A stretch of 64,000 bases of DNA from CAVWXT01 sp963759115. GTDB lineage: Bacteria; Planctomycetota; Planctomycetia; Pirellulales; Thermoguttaceae. This document shows, in pieces, positions 39,963-49,973 of the stretch (position 1 is its first letter; every line of letters starts with the position of its first letter). A program made the position numbers and the translations under genes. Under the pieces are notes generated by a model, which saw only the letters and a list, made by a program, of their open reading frames with translations, had not been told where the DNA came from and did no database searches. Location: positions 1-64,000 of the forward strand of contig CAVWXT010000001.1 of NCBI GenBank assembly GCA_963759115.1, written 5' to 3'.

Positions 39963-41210
39963 GTGAATTTGTTCTTGACGCTTCGTGTCGCCCTGCGGGC
40001 CCTGCGCAAGAACAAGATGCGGGCCGCCCTGACGGTGCTGGGCATCGTCATCGGCATCGCCGCCGTCACCGCCATGGTCTCCGTCGGTCAAAGCGCCAAC
40101 GACCTGGTGCAGGGAGAACTCCAGGGTTTCGGCACCAATTTGATCGTGGTCTTCCCCAGCAGCCGGCGGACCGGCGGGGTACACCAGGGCCAACGCACGA
40201 TTTGGACCTTGACCGCCGCCGACGCCGAGGCCATCCTCCGCGAGTGCCGCGGCGTGCTGGCCGTCTCGCCCATCGTCGGCGCCGGCGGACAGATCATCTA
40301 CGGCAACATCAATTGGAGCCCGCGCGAATTGGATGGCGTGGGCACGGGCTACCTGACGGTCCGCAATTGGCAACTCCGCCGGGGCGGCTTCTTCACCGAT
40401 CGCGACATCACCGCGGCGGCCAAGGTCTGCGTCATCGGCCACACCATCGTCGAAAAACTCTTTCAGACGGCCGATCCCATCGGCAAGACCATCCGCATCA
40501 AGAACATCCCCTTCCAGATCATCGGCGTGCTGGAAACGAAGGGGGCCAATCTGGGCGGCGATGACCAGGACAACGTTGTCATGGCCCCCTACACCACCGT
40601 GCGGAAGCGGCTGCAGGGCTCCAATTTCGCCAACGTCGACGTGATCCTGGTGTCGGGCCGGTCGACCGCGCAGATGCCCGATGCCGAAGATGAGATCAAG
40701 CAACTGCTCTGCGAACGGCACCATATTCGCCTGGGCGATCCCCCCGACTTCGAAATCCACGACCTGACCGAGGTGGCGAAAATGGCGGGCACCGTGACCG
40801 GCGTGATGACGCTGCTGCTGGCCTCGATCGCCGGCATCTCGCTGGTGGTGGGCGGCGTGGGCATCATGAACATCATGCTCGTTTCGGTCACCGAACGGAC
40901 CCGCGAAATCGGCATCCGGATGGCCGTTGGGGCTCGCGGCCGCGACATCCTCCGCCAGTTCCTCGTCGAGGCGGTCGTGTTGTCGAGCATCGGCGGGGTG
41001 ATCGGCGTGGTGTTGGGGGCTGGGGCCTCGGCCGGGGTGACGATGATCATCAACCATCTCACGAGCGGCACGCAATGGCCGGTCGTGATCTCGCTGAAGG
41101 CCGCCGCCATCGCCATGCTCTTTGCGGCGAGCGTGGGGATCTTCTTCGGCTTCTATCCGGCCCGCAAGGCCAGCCGGCTCGACCCGATCGAATCGCTGCG
41201 GTACGAATGA
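39963..41210 (+). CDS. MacB-type ABC permease
   Basis: 415 residues, intact. Start GTG at 39963 (VNLFLTLRVALRALRKNKMR). First helix (AALTVLGIVIGIAAVTAMVS), periplasmic MacB core domain (LTAADAEAILRECRGVLAVS; GRSTAQMPDAEDEIKQLL), then three helices with the family motif MNIMLVSVTERTREIGIRMA, ending ARKASRLDPIESLRYE. It lacks a fused ATPase domain, which is supplied by the gene at 37660. With ATPase and adaptor it forms a MacAB-like exporter for peptides, lipids or lipoproteins; the substrate is unknown. Confidence 0.9.
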   Translation: MNLFLTLRVALRALRKNKMRAALTVLGIVIGIAAVTAMVSVGQSANDLVQGELQGFGTNLIVVFPSSRRTGGVHQGQRTIWTLTAADAEAILRECRGVLAVSPIVGAGGQIIYGNINWSPRELDGVGTGYLTVRNWQLRRGGFFTDRDITAAAKVCVIGHTIVEKLFQTADPIGKTIRIKNIPFQIIGVLETKGANLGGDDQDNVVMAPYTTVRKRLQGSNFANVDVILVSGRSTAQMPDAEDEIKQLLCERHHIRLGDPPDFEIHDLTEVAKMAGTVTGVMTLLLASIAGISLVVGGVGIMNIMLVSVTERTREIGIRMAVGARGRDILRQFLVEAVVLSSIGGVIGVVLGAGASAGVTMIINHLTSGTQWPVVISLKAAAIAMLFAASVGIFFGFYPARKASRLDPIESLRYE

Positions 41211-41250
41211 ACGTGACGTGATTGGACCTTTTCCCAAGGGGAGCACACAC

Positions 41251-42138
41251 ATGCCCAATGCAAAAGAACTCGGTGGGGCCGTACGCCAGATTCAGAGCGA
41301 CATGCCCAGTCCCGTCCAGGTGGTCGTGTTCGTCATCCTGGCGGTGGTCAGCGCGGGATTGGGGTACTCCGTGGGCCAGCGATCCGAAGGACTCGGCGCA
41401 CTGACCTTTCTGGCGGCGATGGTGGTCTCGGCCCTGATCGCCAGCGCGATCAAGGTGGCCAACCAGTGGCAGCGCGGCGTGGTGCTGCGCCTCGGCGAAC
41501 TCCGCGGCACGCGCGGGCCGGGCCTGTTCTTCATCGTGCCCGTGATCGACCGCGTCCGTATGATCGACACCCGCATCCTGGCCCACCATATTTCCGAGCA
41601 GGCCGTCATCACCCGCGACAACGTGCCGGTCACCATCGACAGCGTCTTGTTCTACCGCGTGACCAACGCCGGCGACGCGGTGGTGAAGATCCAGGATTTC
41701 GCCTTCGCGGTCGCCCAACTGGCCCAAAGCGCCTTGCGCGACGTGGTCGGCGGCATGACGCTCGACGAGTTGCTGGCCGAGCGCGAGCAGATAGCCCGGC
41801 AGGTCGAACAGCACGTCGAGACGGACTCGCGCGAGTGGGGATTGCACGTCACGGGCATCCGGCTGCAAGACATCGGCATGCCCGAGGAACTCAAACGGAT
41901 CATGTCGCGTCAGGCGGGGGCGGAACGGGAGAAGCGGGCCACGATCACCAAAGCCGAAGGGGACAAGCTCGCCGCCGAGAATCTGTCGGCCGCCGCGGCC
42001 ATCATGAAAAGCAGCCCCGGCGCCATGCAATTGCGAACCCTGCAAACGATCGACGGGCTCGGCCCCAGCGCCTCGAACACCGTGCTGCTGGCGGTCCCGA
42101 TTGAGCTCATGGAATTTGTGAGGAAACTCAACGCATAA
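41251..42138 (+). CDS. Band-7/SPFH (stomatin-like) membrane protein
   Basis: 295 residues. Two N-terminal membrane helices (VVVFVILAVVSAGLGYSVGQ and LTFLAAMVVSALIASAIKVA), then an SPFH domain: WQRGVVLRLGELRGTRGPGL FFIVP, with the conserved DRVRMIDTRI and ITRDNVPVTIDSVLFYRVT, and a C-terminal helix rich in Ala/Glu (RQAGAEREKRATITKAEGDK). Slipin subfamily; such proteins scaffold membrane microdomains and often neighbour NfeD proteases, not seen here. The ATG follows AAGGGGAG. It is 40 bp after the MacB-like gene and probably cotranscribed. Confidence 0.9.
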   Translation: MPNAKELGGAVRQIQSDMPSPVQVVVFVILAVVSAGLGYSVGQRSEGLGALTFLAAMVVSALIASAIKVANQWQRGVVLRLGELRGTRGPGLFFIVPVIDRVRMIDTRILAHHISEQAVITRDNVPVTIDSVLFYRVTNAGDAVVKIQDFAFAVAQLAQSALRDVVGGMTLDELLAEREQIARQVEQHVETDSREWGLHVTGIRLQDIGMPEELKRIMSRQAGAEREKRATITKAEGDKLAAENLSAAAAIMKSSPGAMQLRTLQTIDGLGPSASNTVLLAVPIELMEFVRKLNA

Positions 42139-42246
42139 TGCGGGCGTCATCCCTGCCACGCGACGGGCGGAAACCGCCCGTGTGGATCGCAACGCGCGCG
42201 TCCACCAACTACCAATCGCGGTCGGACCCCGGCATTTCCCCGGCAG

Positions 42247-43008
42247 CTATCGACCTTCCACGCCCGCCACCAGCACCTCGGCGATGTGCATGGTGCGGAC
42301 GTGCCGCGCATCCGGGTTGCGTTGAAGCATGCCGCCAACGTGCATCAGGCAACTGATGTCGTTGGAGACGACCACCTCGGCGCCGCTGCGAAGAATGTTC
42401 TGCACCTTCGTGCCGCCCATGGCCAGCGAGGTGCCGGGCATTTTCACGCTGAAGGTGCCGCCGAAGCCGCAGCACTCCTCGATGTTCGGCAACGCGCAGT
42501 AGGTCAGACCGCGGACGTTCTTGAGCAGCCGCAGCGGCGGATCGACCACGCCCAACTCGCGCCGCCCGTGGCAGCCGACGTGCAGAGTGACTTTGTGCGG
42601 AAAGGTGGCCCCGGTGTCGGTTACGCCGAGCATGTCGTGGAGGAACTCGGTCAGTTCGAACACCCGCCGGCCAATGCCCACGATCCGCGGGTCGGGGTCG
42701 GCGTGGCCGAAGAAGACGCGGCACATCGCCGTGCAGGAGCCGGAGGGGCAAACGATCCAGCGGTGCGGCTCGAAGACGTCGCAGAAGTGGCGGACCACGC
42801 GCCGGGCCTCTTCCCAATAGCCCGAATTGAACGCCGGCTGGCCGCAGCAGGTTTGCTCAGCCGGGTAGACCAGGGGCACGCCGTAGCGATTCAACAGTTG
42901 GGCCGTGGCCCGCGCGATCTGCGGATAGAACTGGTCGATGTAGCACGGGATGAATAGCGCTACCGGCTCGCCCGGCTGATAGGGCGGATCGTCCTGCCGC
43001 GGCGCCAC
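42247..43008 (-). CDS. LutA/GlcF-type Fe-S oxidoreductase subunit (two CCG domains)
   Basis: About 253 residues. Two cysteine-rich CCG domains are visible: FIPCYIDQFYP with EQTCCGQPAFNSG, and LHVGCHGRRELG with IEECCGFGGTFSVK. This is the LutA/YkgE type, which in L-lactate use works with LutB and LutC. Neither partner is next to it. The start is uncertain: no ATG lies close to the conserved core, GTG at 43008 (VAPRQDDPPY) is chosen, and further upstream the frame reads through the palindrome at 43042-43114. Confidence 0.8.
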   Translation of the reverse strand: MAPRQDDPPYQPGEPVALFIPCYIDQFYPQIARATAQLLNRYGVPLVYPAEQTCCGQPAFNSGYWEEARRVVRHFCDVFEPHRWIVCPSGSCTAMCRVFFGHADPDPRIVGIGRRVFELTEFLHDMLGVTDTGATFPHKVTLHVGCHGRRELGVVDPPLRLLKNVRGLTYCALPNIEECCGFGGTFSVKMPGTSLAMGGTKVQNILRSGAEVVVSNDISCLMHVGGMLQRNPDARHVRTMHIAEVLVAGVEGR

Positions 43009-43041
43009 GCTCTGTGGCTGTGAATTTTTGCAGGAAACCGC

Positions 43042-43114
43042 TGTGGGAGGCGACTCCAGTCGCCGATCGTGCGGCGAAACACCGGAAATTCGGCGACTGG
43101 AGTCGCCTCCCACA
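43042..43114. repeat. GGCGACT-family palindrome, empty site
   Basis: TGTGGGAGGCGACTCCAGTC ... GACTGGAGTCGCCTCCCACA, arms of about 25 bp with inner hairpins. It sits just upstream of the LutA-like gene, in a 365-bp stretch (43009-43373) that holds nothing else I can assign. Confidence 0.85.
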
Positions 43115-43373
43115 ATAAGTTCACACGCTCTCTGTGCTGGATTCATCATCGGTAGGATGGGGCGAGACCTTCGGGACGCGACGCTGCGTATCCTTATACC
43201 GCCGGGACGTGCCGTTGACCAGGGGTCGAGCGCCCGCAAGCCGCCGTCCTGATGCCTTGATGCCGGCCGTATAATTGGATGTGCCGGCTCTCCGGGCTGC
43301 AGCGAGCGACCGAGCGCGTCTGCTGTGTTTTTGGGGCGAGCGACGCTACAATTGTCGCGGGAAGGGTCTTGCA

Positions 43374-46300
43374 ATGCGGTTGTTCGGCCACGGCAAACGG
43401 GAAAGTTCGGCTGCCCATCGCGCCGAGAGTCTCTCTTCTGCCGCCGGCTCGTCGGATGTCGAGCGCCGCACAACCGAGATCGGCCACGAGATCCTGCACT
43501 CCGCCCGCGAGCATCGCGCGGGCCTCTTCTCCGGCCGCTTCTGGTCCGATCAGTTGATGAACTGGACGATGAAGGACCCGGCCTTCAAGGTGCAGTTGTT
43601 CCGTTTCATCGACGTCTTCCCGATGCTCCGCACGCCGGAACAAGTCCACGAGTGCCTGCTGGAGTATCTCAACCAGCCGGGCGTCACGCTGCCGCCGGGG
43701 ATGGAACTGGGGCTCAAGGCCGGCGGCCTGGCCAAGGGTCTGATGGCCAAGACCCTCGCCCGGCGAATCACCACGGTGGCCCGCAACTTCATTGCCGGCG
43801 CCGACGCCCCTTCCGCCCTGCCCACCTTGCAGAAACTCTGGAACGAAGGCGTGGCCTTCAGCGTCGACCTGCTCGGCGAAGCGTGCCTGAGCGACGAGGA
43901 GGCGCGGGCCTACCAGCAGCGATATCTCGACCTGATCGCGACGCTGCCGGAGGCCGTCGGTCAGTGGCCGGCCAATCCGCGGCTGGAGGCCGATCATCTC
44001 GGGCCGGTGCCGCGGGCGAACGTGTCGATCAAGATCAGTTCGCTCTCGGCGCGGACCGACGCGATCGACTTCCAGGGCTCGCTGGATGCGTTGGCCGAAG
44101 CGCTGCGGCCGATTCTTCAGGCGGCGGCCGAGCGTCAGGTGCTGGTGAACTTCGACATGGAGCAGTATGCGTTCAAGGACCTGACGCTGGCCCTCTTTCA
44201 ACGATGTTGCGAGGCCGTCGATTTCCCGGCCGGATTGGCCCTGCAAGCCTACTTGCGGAGCGGGATGGACGATGCCGAGCAGGTCATCGGCTGGGCGCGG
44301 CGGAGCGGGCGGCAAGTGACGGTGCGGTTGATCAAGGGCGCCTATTGGGACTACGAAGTGATCCACGCCGAGCGGATGGGTTGGCCCGTGCCCGTCTGGA
44401 CCGACAAACGCCAGACCGACGCCAACTTCGAGCGGATGACCAAGCGTTTCGTGGCGTCGATGCCGCGCCAGGCCGGCCAAGGCGGCGTCAAGCTCGCAGC
44501 CGGCTCGCACAACGTCCGTTCGATCGCCTACGTGCTCGCGCTCCTGGAGCAGCACGATCTTCCCGCCGCGGCCTTCGAGGTGCAGCAACTTTACGGCATG
44601 GCCGACCAGCTTCGCGCGGCGCTCGTGGGCGCGGGCTGCGGCTGCGCCAATATGTGCCGCTGGGCCAGATGATCCCCGGCATGGCGTACCTTGTCCGCCG
44701 GCTGCTGGAGAACACGTCGAACCAGTCGTGGCTGCGGGCGGGCTTCTTCGACGAATCCCCGGACGAGGAGTTGTTGGCGTCGCCGCAGACGATTGACACA
44801 AGGCCGCGACCGGCGGTCGCGCCCCAGGGCGCGACCACCGGTCGCGGCTTTATCTCGGACGGTCCAAGTTTAGCGGCCGCCGGCACGGCGGCCCAGCGTC
44901 ATGCCCTATCGCCGGCCGTCGAAGGGTTGGGCGATGGCCAGTCGATGTTCAACGAGCCCTTGCGCGACTTTGCCCAAGCGGCTGTGCGCGAACAGTTCGC
45001 CCGCGCCGTGGGTTCGGTGAAGGTTCCCGCCGTGACGGATGCGAGCACCGCCGAGGCCGCCCGCCATGCCATCGCCCGAGCCTCGGCCGCCTTTCCCGCC
45101 TGGCGCGACCTCGACCCTCTGGAGCGTTCGCGGATCATCGTTCGGGCGGCCGCCCTGATGCGCGAGCGCCGCGACGAGCTGGCCGCCATCATGATCCGCG
45201 AGGCGGGCAAACCCTGGCGCGAGGCCGACGCCGACGTCTGCGAGGCCATCGACTTCTGCGAATACTACGCCCGCTGCGCGGTGGGCCTCTTCCGGCCGCA
45301 GCGGCTCGGGCAGTTCGTCGGCGAACTGAACCACCAGTGGTACCAGCCCCGCGGCGTGGCCTCGATCATAAGCCCCTGGAACTTTCCGCTTTCGATCTGC
45401 TGCGGCATGACCGCGGCCGCCTTGAGCGTGGGCAATACGGCCGTCGTGAAGCCCTCGACCCAGACCCGCGGCATCGCTCAGGCGATGTGCGAAATCCTTT
45501 GGCTCGCGGGCGTGCCGGCCAACGTGCTCCAGTTCTTGCCGGGCGCCGGCCGCGCTGTGGGCGACGTGCTGGTCCGCGACCCGCGCGTGGCCATGATCGC
45601 CTTCACCGGCTCGAAGGAGGTGGGCCTCGGCATCGTCCGCGCCGCCGGTGACACGCCCGAGGGCCAGGCGTTGGTGAAGAAGGTCGTGTGCGAGATGGGC
45701 GGCAAGAACGCCATTATTGTCGACGATTCGGCCGACCTCGACGAGGCCGTGCTCGGCGTCCGTCAGTCGGCGTTCGGATATTGCGGGCAAAAGTGCTCGG
45801 CGTGCAGCCGGGCGATCGTTCTGGCGGGCGTCTACGACCAGTTCCTCAAGCGGTTGGTGGAATCGGCCCGCACGCTGGTGATCGGCGATCCGGCCGATCC
45901 GGGCACCGACCTGGGGCCGGTGATCGACGAGTCCGCCGCCGCGAAAATCCGCCAGTATATCGAGATCGGCCGCAGCGAAGGCCGGTTGGAGTTGGCCGGC
46001 GAAGTGCCGGCGGGGCTGGCCCAAAAAGTCGGCAAGCCGTACGTCGGCCCGCACGTCTTCTCGGGCATCCGGCCGCACCATCGCTTGGCCAACGAGGAGA
46101 TCTTTGGGCCGGTGTTGGCGGTCCTGCGCGCGGAGAGTTTCGCCGAAGCCCTGGAGGTGGCCAACGCCACGGCCTACAAACTGACCGGCGGGGTGTTCAG
46201 CCGCCAGCCGTCCCACCTGGAATTGGCCCGCCGCGAGTTCCGCGTGGGCAACCTCTATCTCAATCGGGGCATCACCGGCGCCTTGGTGGGCCGGCAGCCC

Positions 46301-46429
46301 TTCGGCGGATTCGGACTCTCGGGCGTCGGCAGCAAGGCCGGCGGCGCCGACTACCTGCTGCACTTCGCCGAGCCCCGCTCCTGTTGCGAGAACACCATGC
46401 GTCACGGATTTGCGCCGGGGTTGGAATGA
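43374..46429 (+). CDS. putA: Bifunctional proline dehydrogenase / P5C dehydrogenase (one frame break)
   Basis: About 1018 residues. The N-terminal proline dehydrogenase (FAD barrel) is recognised by VSIKISSLSARTD, LVNFDMEQYAFKDLTLALFQ, YLRSGMDDAE and RLIKGAYWDYE. The C-terminal half is an aldehyde dehydrogenase that oxidises glutamate semialdehyde: IISPWNFPLSI, VVKPSTQTRG, CEMGGKNAIIVDDSADLDEA, catalytic Cys in GYCGQKCSACS (codon at 45794), NEEIFGPVLAVL. Together they convert proline to glutamate with NAD. The break near 44640 lies between ALVGAG and LRLRQYVPLGQ in a GGGCTGCGGCTGCGC context. The linker between the halves contains a palindrome at 44804-44848. There is no DNA-binding domain, so it is the minimal PutA type. 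Start ATG 43374. Confidence 0.9.
44804..44848. repeat. Palindrome inside putA linker
   Basis: GCGACCGGCGGTCGCG is followed by CCCCAGGGCG and CGACCACCGGTCGCGGC. The left arm is a hairpin by itself, and the two outer arms also pair. It is read in frame as TRPRPAVAPQGATTGRGFI, between the proline dehydrogenase and P5C dehydrogenase domains. Confidence 0.7.
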
Positions 46430-46659
46430 ACTACGAAGGAATACGACGTCCTTCAAGACAACGCACAATACGCCCAGGCCGTGCTCGATGCACTCTGCGG
46501 CGACGCGGACAAGTGGCTGGAAATTACCAAGTCGCCGTAGCCAAGGTCGGGTCCAATATCGCGGCACAGGGACCGAATAACGGGCAGACGGAGTTCTGCC
46601 CTTTCGGAGTCAACACGTTGCCGAGAAATCGCGGGCACGGTTCATTTCGGAACGCATTT

Positions 46660-46735
46660 GGGTGGCACGCCCTGAGGAACGAAGGGCGTGGCGACCCGCC
46701 CGACCACGCCCTTCGTTCCTTAGGGCGTGCCACCC
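46660..46735. repeat. GTGGCACG-family palindrome, full copy
   Basis: GGGTGGCACGCCCTGAGGAA ... TTCCTTAGGGCGTGCCACCC, 76 bp with arms of about 33 bp. It lies in the 455-bp gap between putA and the next gene; the rest of that gap has only a short frame reading QDNAQYAQAVLDALCGDADK, which may be a gene remnant. Confidence 0.85.
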
Positions 46736-47638
46736 AGGTATGAACCATGAGAAACCACGATACCCCCCGTGGTGTCCATAGCAGGTACTTCCCACGTACC
46801 GGGTGGGCGCGTTATACTACGCTCGCTCAATCGAGCGTCGGATGCCCGTCAGCACAAGACCCTTTTCCCAAAGCGAGGTGCGGCATGTATCGAAGATTCC
46901 AGAGGGCGATTGCGTGGATCCTGATCGTGAGCATGACTTACTCTCCGTCGCTGGTCTACGCCCAGCCGCCGGCGGCCGCAAAGCAAGCGCCGGCCGGAGA
47001 CGCGGCGAAGATCGATCTCAGCTACGTGACGCCGGAGAGTTGTGCGGCCGTGGCGCTGTTTCCGCGGCGCGTGCTCACCTCGCCCGCGATGGAGATGCTG
47101 CCCGTCGAGGTGCTCACGGCGGCCGGCATGAAGGAATTGGGCATCGATCCGATGCAAATCGAGCAACTCGTGGCGATTGTCGAGCCGCCGGTGGGCGGAC
47201 CGCCGGGCGCGGTGGTCGTGGTTCACCTGGCGAGTCCGCTGGGCCAGGGCAAGATCCTCGGGCAGCTCTGGGACCGCACCACGGAAGACAAGTTGGACGG
47301 CAAGACCTATCGCAAGGGCGCAGACCCGGCGCCGAGCATCTATCGCATTGATGACCGCACGTTGCTGATGGGCACCGATGATCTGCTGCGCAAGGTGGTG
47401 GCGAACCACGCCAGCCCCAAGGAAGGCAAGATGACGGCCGTGTTGGGCCGGATGACCGAACCGCCCGACGCGATGGCGATCCTGTTGGTCGAGCCGATCC
47501 GTCCGCTCTTGGCGATGCCGCTGGCCATGGCCCCGGTGCCGCCGCAGTTGGAGGACGTCAAGAAGATTCCCGAGTTGCTCACGTCGATCGGCGCCAAGCT
47601 GAACTTCTCGGGCGACTTCGGTGCGTCGCTTTCGCTAA

Positions 47639-48983
47639 GGACCGGCGAATCAATAACTGTCGGGATTATTGGGGTTTGGCGACGTAGTTCCATTTTGGCA
47701 GCAAGTCGTCAAAGAGAATGGTCATGGCGGCTTTGAAGCTGTCGGCGACCTTGCGACCGGTTTCATAGATGCGGTGGATAACATTGACTGTCGTTTGCAG
47801 GCCGGTGGTGGTCGAGGCTTTGCGCATCAGGCGGACCACGGTGTCGAGCGTGTCGAACAGCATTCCTTGGCAGGCGCGACCGACATGGGGAAAGAAACGG
47901 CGTTCAATCGGGTTGAACTTCGAGCAATAGCTTGGGTAGTGGGCCACTCGGATTTCTACTCCCAATTCGTTGACGAGGTGTTGCAAGTCCTGTTTGAAAA
48001 GATACTGAGCCGCCGAATTGCTTCCGCCACAGTCGCACAACAAGAGGATGGACTTGGCGTGCGGGTAGCATCGTTGGCCGATACGGTTCCAGTACCAGCG
48101 GAAGCTGTCGCACGCGAATTGGCTCGTGTCGTGGCTCAGGCCGATGTTGAGATGGCCGCGATTGCGAAGGAGGTCGTAGATGCCGTGCGGAATAATGACG
48201 CCGGTAGCCCAACTGGGAAAGTCGTGGTCGAACGCCCGGAAGGCCTGCTGGGTCCACACGCGGCCCTCCCGAAAGAGTTGCCCGAGATGTTCTTTTGCCT
48301 TGGTATCGAGGGAAAACACGGGGTCGCCCGCCGCCAAGTACTTGGCCTTCAGTTCGGCGATGCGGAGGAACTGGGCATCCCGATCAGGGCTGTGTCCGCC
48401 TGCCAAAACCTTGGCGATCTTGTGTCGCCCCAACTTCTGCTCTTTCATCCAGTCTCGCACGACCGGTGGACTGACGGGAGTTCCCATGTCCGTCACGGTG
48501 TCCGCGAGTTGCCGCGACGAGAGGTCCGTCCACAGCACGCCGGCGTCATCGGGATTGCCCGCTGTGCGGACTTCCAGCACCGACTTCAAGTTCTCCACAA
48601 GTTCGGGCTGGGTCTCGACCATTTTTTTTTCGCCCGCCGCCAATTCGTCGCACTCGTCCCGCTGCCGGATCGTGTGGCAACTCGTCCAACTCGGCCAGTC
48701 CGCGTTCAATGGTTCGCTGCGAGCATCCGAACACCTCGGCCACATACTCGATCCCGCCATGCCCCAGCCGCCGAGCCTCGACGGCAGCATACCGTCGTCC
48801 ATCTTTCTCGGACAACGTTTGATAAAAGGCCCGAACCTGTTCCACCACTTCCGGATCGTACTGCAACTGAAATACGAAGGCCATCCTTGGCTCCATTCAA
48901 AAGGACCATGAGAAACTCCATACACTAGCCCCCAGTCTATCAGATATGCCACAAAACTCCGACACCTATTGATTCGCCGGTCC
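47639..48983 (-). mobile_element. ISAzo13-family insertion sequence (1345 bp)
   Basis: Inverted ends GGACCGGCGAATCAATA (left, 47639) and TATTGATTCGCCGGTCC (right, 48983) match perfectly for 17 bp and then imperfectly to about 25 bp. The flanking TAA at 47636-47638 and 48984-48986 is a 3-bp target duplication. Removing the element and one TAA restores the reading frame SLKAND, identical in protein to the paralogue at 50725. It carries one transposase gene. Confidence 0.95.
47666..48896 (-). CDS. ISAzo13-family DDE transposase (frame break at A9 run)
   Basis: About 409 residues when joined. The N-terminal helix-turn-helix (MEPRMAFVFQLQYDPEVVEQ; GHGGIEYVAEVFGCSQRTIE) is in one frame up to GGGRKK, then the rest is in another frame from VETQPELVENLKS. 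The switch occurs at nine A residues (48622-48630 on the minus strand); eight would give one continuous frame. The catalytic domain shows VFSLDTKAKEHLG (first Asp), LLLCDCGGSNS (second Asp) and NPIERRFFPH (Glu). It ends LPKWNYVAKPQ close to the left inverted repeat. The break may be a sequencing error or a slippage signal. Confidence 0.9.
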
Positions 48984-49973
48984 TAAAGGCCAACGACGAA
49001 GCGGCCGCTCAACAGATCGAGCAGATCATCGACAAGGCACAGGCCTTTGCCCGCGAGCAGATGAAGGCCGAGATCGCCAGGCTGGCCGCCAGCAGCGACC
49101 CCGTGGAACAGGCGATGGCCAAGTACCAGCAGCGCATCAGCGAGCGGATGACGCAGTCGTTGCGGCCGGTGCGCAGCGGGGCCACGTTGACGCTGGGCAC
49201 CAGCGGCACCAGTCAGAACCCGCAGATGGCCTCGGTGGCCGTGATCGGCATTCTGGTTGGGCTCTTGCTGCCGGCGGTGCAGGCCGCCCGCGAGGCCGCC
49301 CGTCGCGCCCAAACGGCAAACAACCTGAAGCAAATCGGCCTGACGATGCACAATTACCTCGACGCCAACAAGACGTTCCCCGCCCGGGCGAACTTCGACA
49401 AGGACGGCAAGCCGCTCTTGAGTTGGCGCGTACACATGCTGCCGTATCTTGAGGAAGGGGAACTCTACAAGCAATTCCACCTGGACGAACCCTGGGACAG
49501 CGAGCACAACCGCCAACTGATCCCAAAGATGCCTCCGTACTATAGGAATCCGAGTGGCAATCCCGCGCCGGGCAAGGCAAACTACTTGGCCGTCTGCGGC
49601 GAGGGGCTGGCCTTCGACGGCACGAAGGGACGGAAAATCAGAGAGTTCACGGACGGAATGTCCAAGACCATTCTGGTTGTCGAGGTGAACGACGATCGCG
49701 CGGCCATCTGGACCAAGCCCGACGACTGGCAATATGACGACAAACAGCCGATGGCCGGACTGGGGAAGGCGCATCCGGGCGGTTTCAACGCCCTATTCGC
49801 GGACGGGCACGTGCGTCTCTTTTCCGCGGACATCGATCCGAAGACTTTCCACGCAATGCTGACCATCGCCGGCGGCGAAGTAATCCCGCCGGCTGGATTC
49901 TGACAATCGAAAGGACCGCATCCCTGCCGGATGGCAGTTGGCACAAAACCCTTTTCCAGAAGCGAGGTGACCC

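Larger units (their letters stand above)
46885..49903 (+). pseudogene. Secreted protein with C-terminal DUF1559-type prepilin-like domain, split by IS
   Basis: Without the IS (47639-48983 plus one 3-bp repeat) the gene reads as about 556 residues in one frame. The N-terminal part has a signal peptide (AIAWILIVSMTYSPSLVYAQ) and a domain (LSYVTPESCAAVALFPRRVL; DDLLRKVVANHASPKEGKMT) shared with the next gene. The C-terminal part has an internal hydrophobic segment (SVAVIGILVGLLLPAVQAAR) followed by EAARRAQTANNLKQIGLTMH, as in planctomycete DUF1559 prepilin-like proteins, and the H-X9-DG motif (HPGGFNALFADGHVRLFS). The IS stops translation soon after SLSLRTGES. ATG at 46885 follows AAGCGAGG. Confidence 0.85.

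Noticed and set aside
42139..42246. Short hairpin GGGCGGAAACCGCCC considered as an RNA gene
   Set aside because: Too short and without conserved features; treated as one more palindromic repeat.
46430..46640. Short frame reading QDNAQYAQAVLDALCGDADK as a gene
   Set aside because: No start codon and fewer than 40 codons; at most a remnant.
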